A stretch of DNA of 64,000 nt from AV40 sp035568175 (GTDB lineage: Bacteria > Verrucomicrobiota > Verrucomicrobiia > Chthoniobacterales > UBA10450). Shown piece by piece: positions 61,142-64,000 of the stretch (the stretch's first letter is position 1; the number at the start of each line of letters is the position of its first letter). Location of the stretch: contig DATMON010000007.1 of NCBI GenBank assembly GCA_035568175.1, positions 138,198 to 202,197 of the forward strand. Direction: 5' to 3'. Made by a program: the position numbers and the translations under genes. The notes beneath the pieces are model-generated. The model saw only the letters and a list, made by a program, of their open reading frames with translations. It was not told where the DNA came from and searched no databases.

Positions 61142-61885
61142 CTAGGCCGAATTCGGTATAACAGGTTTCTTTGAGCGGGCACAGCGCAGCGCGTGGAAGA
61201 TGACCTGGACATAGCCTCCGCCATGTTTGAGCAGCCCAAATTTCGAGCGACCCATCTGTGGACTTCGATCAACCCACACAACCGGTACTTCCACGATTTG
61301 ATATCCAAAAAGAATCGGGAGCAGCCCGGTTTCGGCGTTCATGGCAAAACCATCGCTCATCCACGGTATGGATTGGAAAATCTTCGCGCGATAAAGTTTG
61401 AAGTTATTAGTGAGGTCGTTCTGCTTGATCCGGAAAATGAGTTTTACGACCCAGTGGAATAAACGGTTCATCAAAAGTTTGAGAAAGGGATAACCGATCA
61501 CTTTCCCGCCTTTGACAAAACGAGAACCGATCACGCCGTCGCACTTCTGCTGGTCGAACGCGGTCAATAACGCTCTGACCTGACCAATGTTTTCGACAAA
61601 ATCGCTGTCCATCGAAAGCACGCACTCGGCTTTCGGGCTGATCCGATCAAAACCGGCTTTCAGTGCTCGGCCAACTCCACAAGGTGGCGTTCGTTTGATC
61701 AAAAAGACTTTGGCGTTTCGTTTGCTCCAGGCCTCCACAATTTCTGCGGTGCTGTCTTTTGAAGCGTCGTCCACTACGATGATCTCGAGGATCTCCTGGT
61801 CGTAGTTGGCCAGCAGGCCTTCCAGCATCCGGCCGATTGCCTGCTCTTCGTTGTGCGCGATCAAAATGACGGAAAGCGCCTTCAT
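61142..61885 (-). CDS. Family 2 glycosyltransferase, dolichol-phosphate-mannose-synthase-like
   Basis: 247 residues: LSVILIAHNEEQAIGRMLEGLL, IIVVDDASKDSTAEIV, donor motif LSMDSDFVENIGQ (DSD), and the acceptor-side region GSRFVKGGKVIGYP as in DPM1/ArnC relatives. C-terminal basic stretch VDRSPQMGRSKFGLLKHGGG is the usual HR(S/P)xxxxSKF-type end. Upstream (5') partner of the GT87-like gene; the two would form a donor-maker and transferase pair. Confidence 0.9.
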   Translation of the reverse strand: MKALSVILIAHNEEQAIGRMLEGLLANYDQEILEIIVVDDASKDSTAEIVEAWSKRNAKVFLIKRTPPCGVGRALKAGFDRISPKAECVLSMDSDFVENIGQVRALLTAFDQQKCDGVIGSRFVKGGKVIGYPFLKLLMNRLFHWVVKLIFRIKQNDLTNNFKLYRAKIFQSIPWMSDGFAMNAETGLLPILFGYQIVEVPVVWVDRSPQMGRSKFGLLKHGGGYVQVIFHALRCARSKKPVIPNSA

Positions 61886-62149
61886 TTGAGTGAAAGCTCA
61901 GCCGAAATACTGCGATAATCCTAGCAAAATGGCCGCTTGCAAAATCTGTGGCTCGTTGTTTATTGCACGCTTCGCCGCGAGTTTTTGAAGTACGCCGTTG
62001 GTCCCTGGGTCTCCGTCGCTGGACGTGAAACCGCACTCGCCAGGGGAAACCCGGCAATCCGAAAGGAATTTAGCGATTTAATCGGTCGGGAGATTTGCCT
62101 CAGCAAATCAGTAAATCATTCCCTCGGTAAGTCGTTAATTATTTAAGTT
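61886..62149 (+). other. Non-coding leader region upstream of rpoA
   Basis: 264 bases between the divergent GT2 gene and rpoA. It must hold the rpoA promoter. A tiny ORF at 61929-61988 (19 codons, starting MAACKICGSLFI) has a CxxC pair but no support as a gene. No Shine-Dalgarno before rpoA; the end is AU-rich. rpsD and the rest of the alpha operon are not upstream. Confidence 0.5.
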
Positions 62150-63163
62150 ATGCCAATTCGTTACGGTCGTTTTGAAATGCCGAAAACTCTCGCCAAAGAC
62201 GAGAGCACATCCACCGACACTTACGCCAAGTTTACCGCCGAGCCGTTTGAAGCCGGTTATGGCCATACCGTTGGAAATTCACTCCGACGCGTGCTGCTTT
62301 CGTCGCTCGAAGGCGCTGCCATTACCGCGGTAAAAATTACGGGCGCGCAACACGAGTTCGCCACACTTCCCGGCGTGGTGGAAGACGTGACCGACATCGT
62401 GCTCAACCTCAAGAAGGTAAAATTCAAAGCTGAAGATCATGAGCCGCAGAAACTTTCGCTCAGTGTAAACAAGGAAGGCGAAGTCACTGCCGGTGATATT
62501 CAAGAAGTGACCGGCTACGAAGTGCTCAATCCCAAGCTCGTCATTTGCACGCTCGACAAAAAACACAAGTTCGATGCCGAACTCGAAGTCCGCGTCGGCC
62601 GCGGTTTCGCCACCGGCGAAGAAAATAAACGCGCCGATCAGCCGATCGGCCTCATTCCGATCGATTCGATTTTCTCACCGGTCACCCGCGTGAAGTACGC
62701 GGTCGAGAACACTCGTGTCGGTCAGCGCACCGATTACGACAAGCTCATTCTCGAGGTCTGGACCGATGGTCGGTTGACGCCGGACGACGCGCTGCTCCAA
62801 GCCTCCGCCATTCTGCGCCATCACCTCGACGTCTTCGTCAACTTTAACGAAGAAGTAATCGAGTTCGACGAAACACCCGCCGGAGTCAGCGAGGAAAACC
62901 TTAAGCTCAAGAAGCTGCTCAACATGAGCGTCAACGAAATCGAGCTCAGCGTCCGCGCGGCGAACTGCCTGAACAACGCGAATATTACCACGGTGGGCCA
63001 ACTGGCCATGAAGACCGAACAGGAGATGCTCAAGTACCGCAATTTCGGCAAGAAATCGCTCAACGAAATCAAAGAGAAGCTTCAGTCCCTGGGCCTCTCG
63101 CTCGGGATGAATTTCGAGCCCGGCCTGATCGAGCCGCCAAAGGAAGAAGCGAAAACGGAATAA
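62150..63163 (+). CDS. rpoA: RNA polymerase subunit alpha
   Basis: 337 residues. The assembly domain (about 1-240) has EPFEAGYGHTVGNSLRRVLL and LKKVKFKAEDHEPQKL; a flexible linker (EETPAGVSEENLKLKKLL) leads to the C-terminal domain with the helix-hairpin-helix promoter/activator surface (ELSVRAANCLNNANITTVGQL and KYRNFGKKSLNEIKEKL). Four bases separate it from rplQ, so the pair is co-transcribed. No AAGATCGACA words occur. Confidence 0.98.
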   Translation: MPIRYGRFEMPKTLAKDESTSTDTYAKFTAEPFEAGYGHTVGNSLRRVLLSSLEGAAITAVKITGAQHEFATLPGVVEDVTDIVLNLKKVKFKAEDHEPQKLSLSVNKEGEVTAGDIQEVTGYEVLNPKLVICTLDKKHKFDAELEVRVGRGFATGEENKRADQPIGLIPIDSIFSPVTRVKYAVENTRVGQRTDYDKLILEVWTDGRLTPDDALLQASAILRHHLDVFVNFNEEVIEFDETPAGVSEENLKLKKLLNMSVNEIELSVRAANCLNNANITTVGQLAMKTEQEMLKYRNFGKKSLNEIKEKLQSLGLSLGMNFEPGLIEPPKEEAKTE

Positions 63164-63167
63164 TTTT

Positions 63168-63620
63168 ATGCGACACTTGAAACGCACGGCCAAGCTGGGC
63201 CGCACATCCGAACATCGCAACGCGATGCTCGCCAACTTGGTTTGCAGCCTCATCACGCACAAGCGCGTGACGACGACCCTGGCCAAGGCCAAAGCGGCCC
63301 GGTCGGTCGCCGAAAAAATGGTTACGCTCGGCAAGAAGGGGACGATTCATCATCGCCGCCTGGCCGTCGCGCGGCTGCACCAGGAGGACGCGGCGAAAAT
63401 CCTGTTCAAGGAAATCGCGCCGGCGTTCAAGGACCGCAACGGCGGTTACACGCGCATCATCAAAATGAACCAGCGCAACGGCGATTCCGCGCAAAAGGCC
63501 ATTTTGGAGTGGGTGGCGGAAATCGCGCCGGAAGCTTCGGCCACAACAGAAACGGCGGAAACGACCGCGGCTGAAGGAAAGCCCGCTGAAACCAAAGCGG
63601 AAACTTCCGCCGGGGCCTAA
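63168..63620 (+). CDS. rplQ: 50S ribosomal protein L17
   Basis: 150 residues. The conserved body (MRHLKRTAKLGRTSEHRNAML, HKRVTTTLAKAKAARSVAEKMVTLGKKG) is 115-120 residues; the last 30 form an Ala/Glu/Thr-rich acidic extension (ETTAAEGKPAETKAETS) that is absent from E. coli L17. No Shine-Dalgarno. Last gene before rpsJ, with a 117-base gap. Confidence 0.97.
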   Translation: MRHLKRTAKLGRTSEHRNAMLANLVCSLITHKRVTTTLAKAKAARSVAEKMVTLGKKGTIHHRRLAVARLHQEDAAKILFKEIAPAFKDRNGGYTRIIKMNQRNGDSAQKAILEWVAEIAPEASATTETAETTAAEGKPAETKAETSAGA

Positions 63621-63651
63621 GCGGTTTTTGTTCAAAAAACATCTTGCAGAA

Positions 63652-63679
63652 GGGCGTTAAGGTGTTAAGCTTAATGCCC
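63652..63679 (+). terminator. Hairpin between rplQ and rpsJ
   Basis: GGGCGTTAA (63652-63660) pairs with TTAATGCCC (63671-63679) with one G-T pair; followed by an A/T-rich stretch. A terminator of the rpoA-rplQ transcript or a regulatory stem for the S10 operon; the T-run is weak. A GGCAAG-16-GATAAT pair downstream could be the rpsJ promoter. Confidence 0.5.
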
Positions 63680-63736
63680 GCTTTTAAGAAATTAAGGCGG
63701 CAAGTAATTAACCATTAACAGATAATTGTTCTTTGT

Positions 63737-64000
63737 ATGGCTGCACAACGCATTCGTATTCGATTGAAGGCCTTTGACCACCGGGTCATTGACCAATCCG
63801 CCCGTGACATCGCCGACACGGTCAAACGCACCGGCGCGCGTGTCGCCGGGCCCATCCCGCTGCCGACCCGCGTCGAGCGCTTCACCGTGCTGCGCTCGCC
63901 CCACTCCGACAAGAAGTCCCAGGAAACCTTCGAACAGCGCACGCACAAACGGCTGCTCGACATCATCGAACCCACGGCCAAGACGGTGGATGAATTGAAG
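63737..64000 (+). CDS. rpsJ: 30S ribosomal protein S10 (partial, right edge)
   Basis: The first 88 codons; the C-terminus is past the window. AAQRIRIRLKAFDHRVIDQSARDI, GARVAGPIPLPTRVERFTVLRSPH and RTHKRLLDIIEPTAKTVDEL leave no doubt. S10 also takes part in antitermination as NusE. Normally first gene of the S10 operon, which here would follow rpoA-rplQ rather than precede them. The leader is AU-rich with no Shine-Dalgarno. Confidence 0.95.
   Translation, partial: MAAQRIRIRLKAFDHRVIDQSARDIADTVKRTGARVAGPIPLPTRVERFTVLRSPHSDKKSQETFEQRTHKRLLDIIEPTAKTVDELK

Noticed and set aside
61929..61988. A 19-codon frame with a CxxC pair upstream of rpoA
   Set aside because: Too short, no ribosome site, no similarity seen; kept only as a note within the leader entry.
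1..64000. CRISPR array, insertion sequence or prophage
   Set aside because: No regularly spaced identical repeats, no transposase or integrase motif and no phage genes were seen.

Overview
The window is about 57 percent GC, almost fully coding, and chromosomal in character. Best guess for the source is a soil or freshwater Verrucomicrobiota bacterium of the Spartobacteria/Chthoniobacterales type. This is inferred from the mix of genes, the poor use of Shine-Dalgarno sequences, the abundance of PT-rich, LamG-type and pilin-like surface proteins, and the small palindromic intergenic repeats; no marker such as 16S rRNA is present to prove it. No tRNA, rRNA, CRISPR array, insertion sequence or prophage was seen.

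Layout. 1-7.7 kb: membrane metallophosphoesterase (cut by the left edge), ferredoxin, MidA-type methyltransferase, a class A penicillin-binding protein with a damaged SxxK motif, two glycosyltransferase-like proteins and a small secreted protein. 7.7-15.5 kb: arabinose-5-phosphate isomerase (KdsD), elongation factor P, a membrane HExxH protein, TreY, ArgS and a PtsN-like EIIA. 15.5-18.5 kb: a coupled minus-strand run of PAP2 phosphatase, GT39-type transferase and GT2 transferase, which suggests polyprenyl-phosphate-linked sugar transfer. 18.5-22.4 kb: a LolA-like secreted protein, then the glycolytic operon gapA-pgk-tpiA. 22.4-28.4 kb: a secreted esterase (TesA), a DUF3142-like protein, a 1189-residue repeat protein and an HMA metallochaperone-like protein, probably one operon. 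28.3-37.2 kb: agmatine deiminase, two NlpC/P60 hydrolases, gamma-glutamyltransferase, coiled-coil and Gly-rich membrane proteins, a transglutaminase-like protein, an HExxH protein and a type IV pilin-like protein. 37.2-44.4 kb: MarR regulator with VOC protein, a 1420-residue four-LamG surface protein, GT2, GNAT, cupin and a GlsB-type membrane protein. 44.5-56.7 kb: rpsO-pnp, PAS histidine kinase, PMT/TPR membrane protein, SDR protein, NtrC-type regulator, another GT-C-like membrane protein, glmM and scpB. 56.8-64 kb: serine beta-lactamase-like hydrolase, LemA with two TPM-domain proteins, GT-C and GT2 transferases, then rpoA-rplQ and the start of rpsJ.

The most striking signal is not a gene. 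The asymmetric 10-mer AAGATCGACA occurs 32 times exactly (18 on +, 14 on -, counted by eye), where chance predicts about 0.1. It falls in all three reading frames, in sense and antisense, and between genes; exact copies outnumber one-mismatch copies about 3 to 1; and it is absent from the rpoA-rplQ-rpsJ end. This is the profile of a DNA-uptake-sequence-like or other genome-wide address word. A type IV pilin-like gene lies in the same window.

A second layer is a set of short palindromic repeats: composite TGTAGC...GCTACA elements (one inserted in frame inside argS), an AGGGCGA...TCGCCCT element that supplies the stop codons of two convergent genes, a CCGAACGTCCAAC family and a GAATGACGAATGACGAA family. 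Several of these overlap gene ends. Convergent genes are packed extremely tightly, often sharing a 4-base stop overlap.
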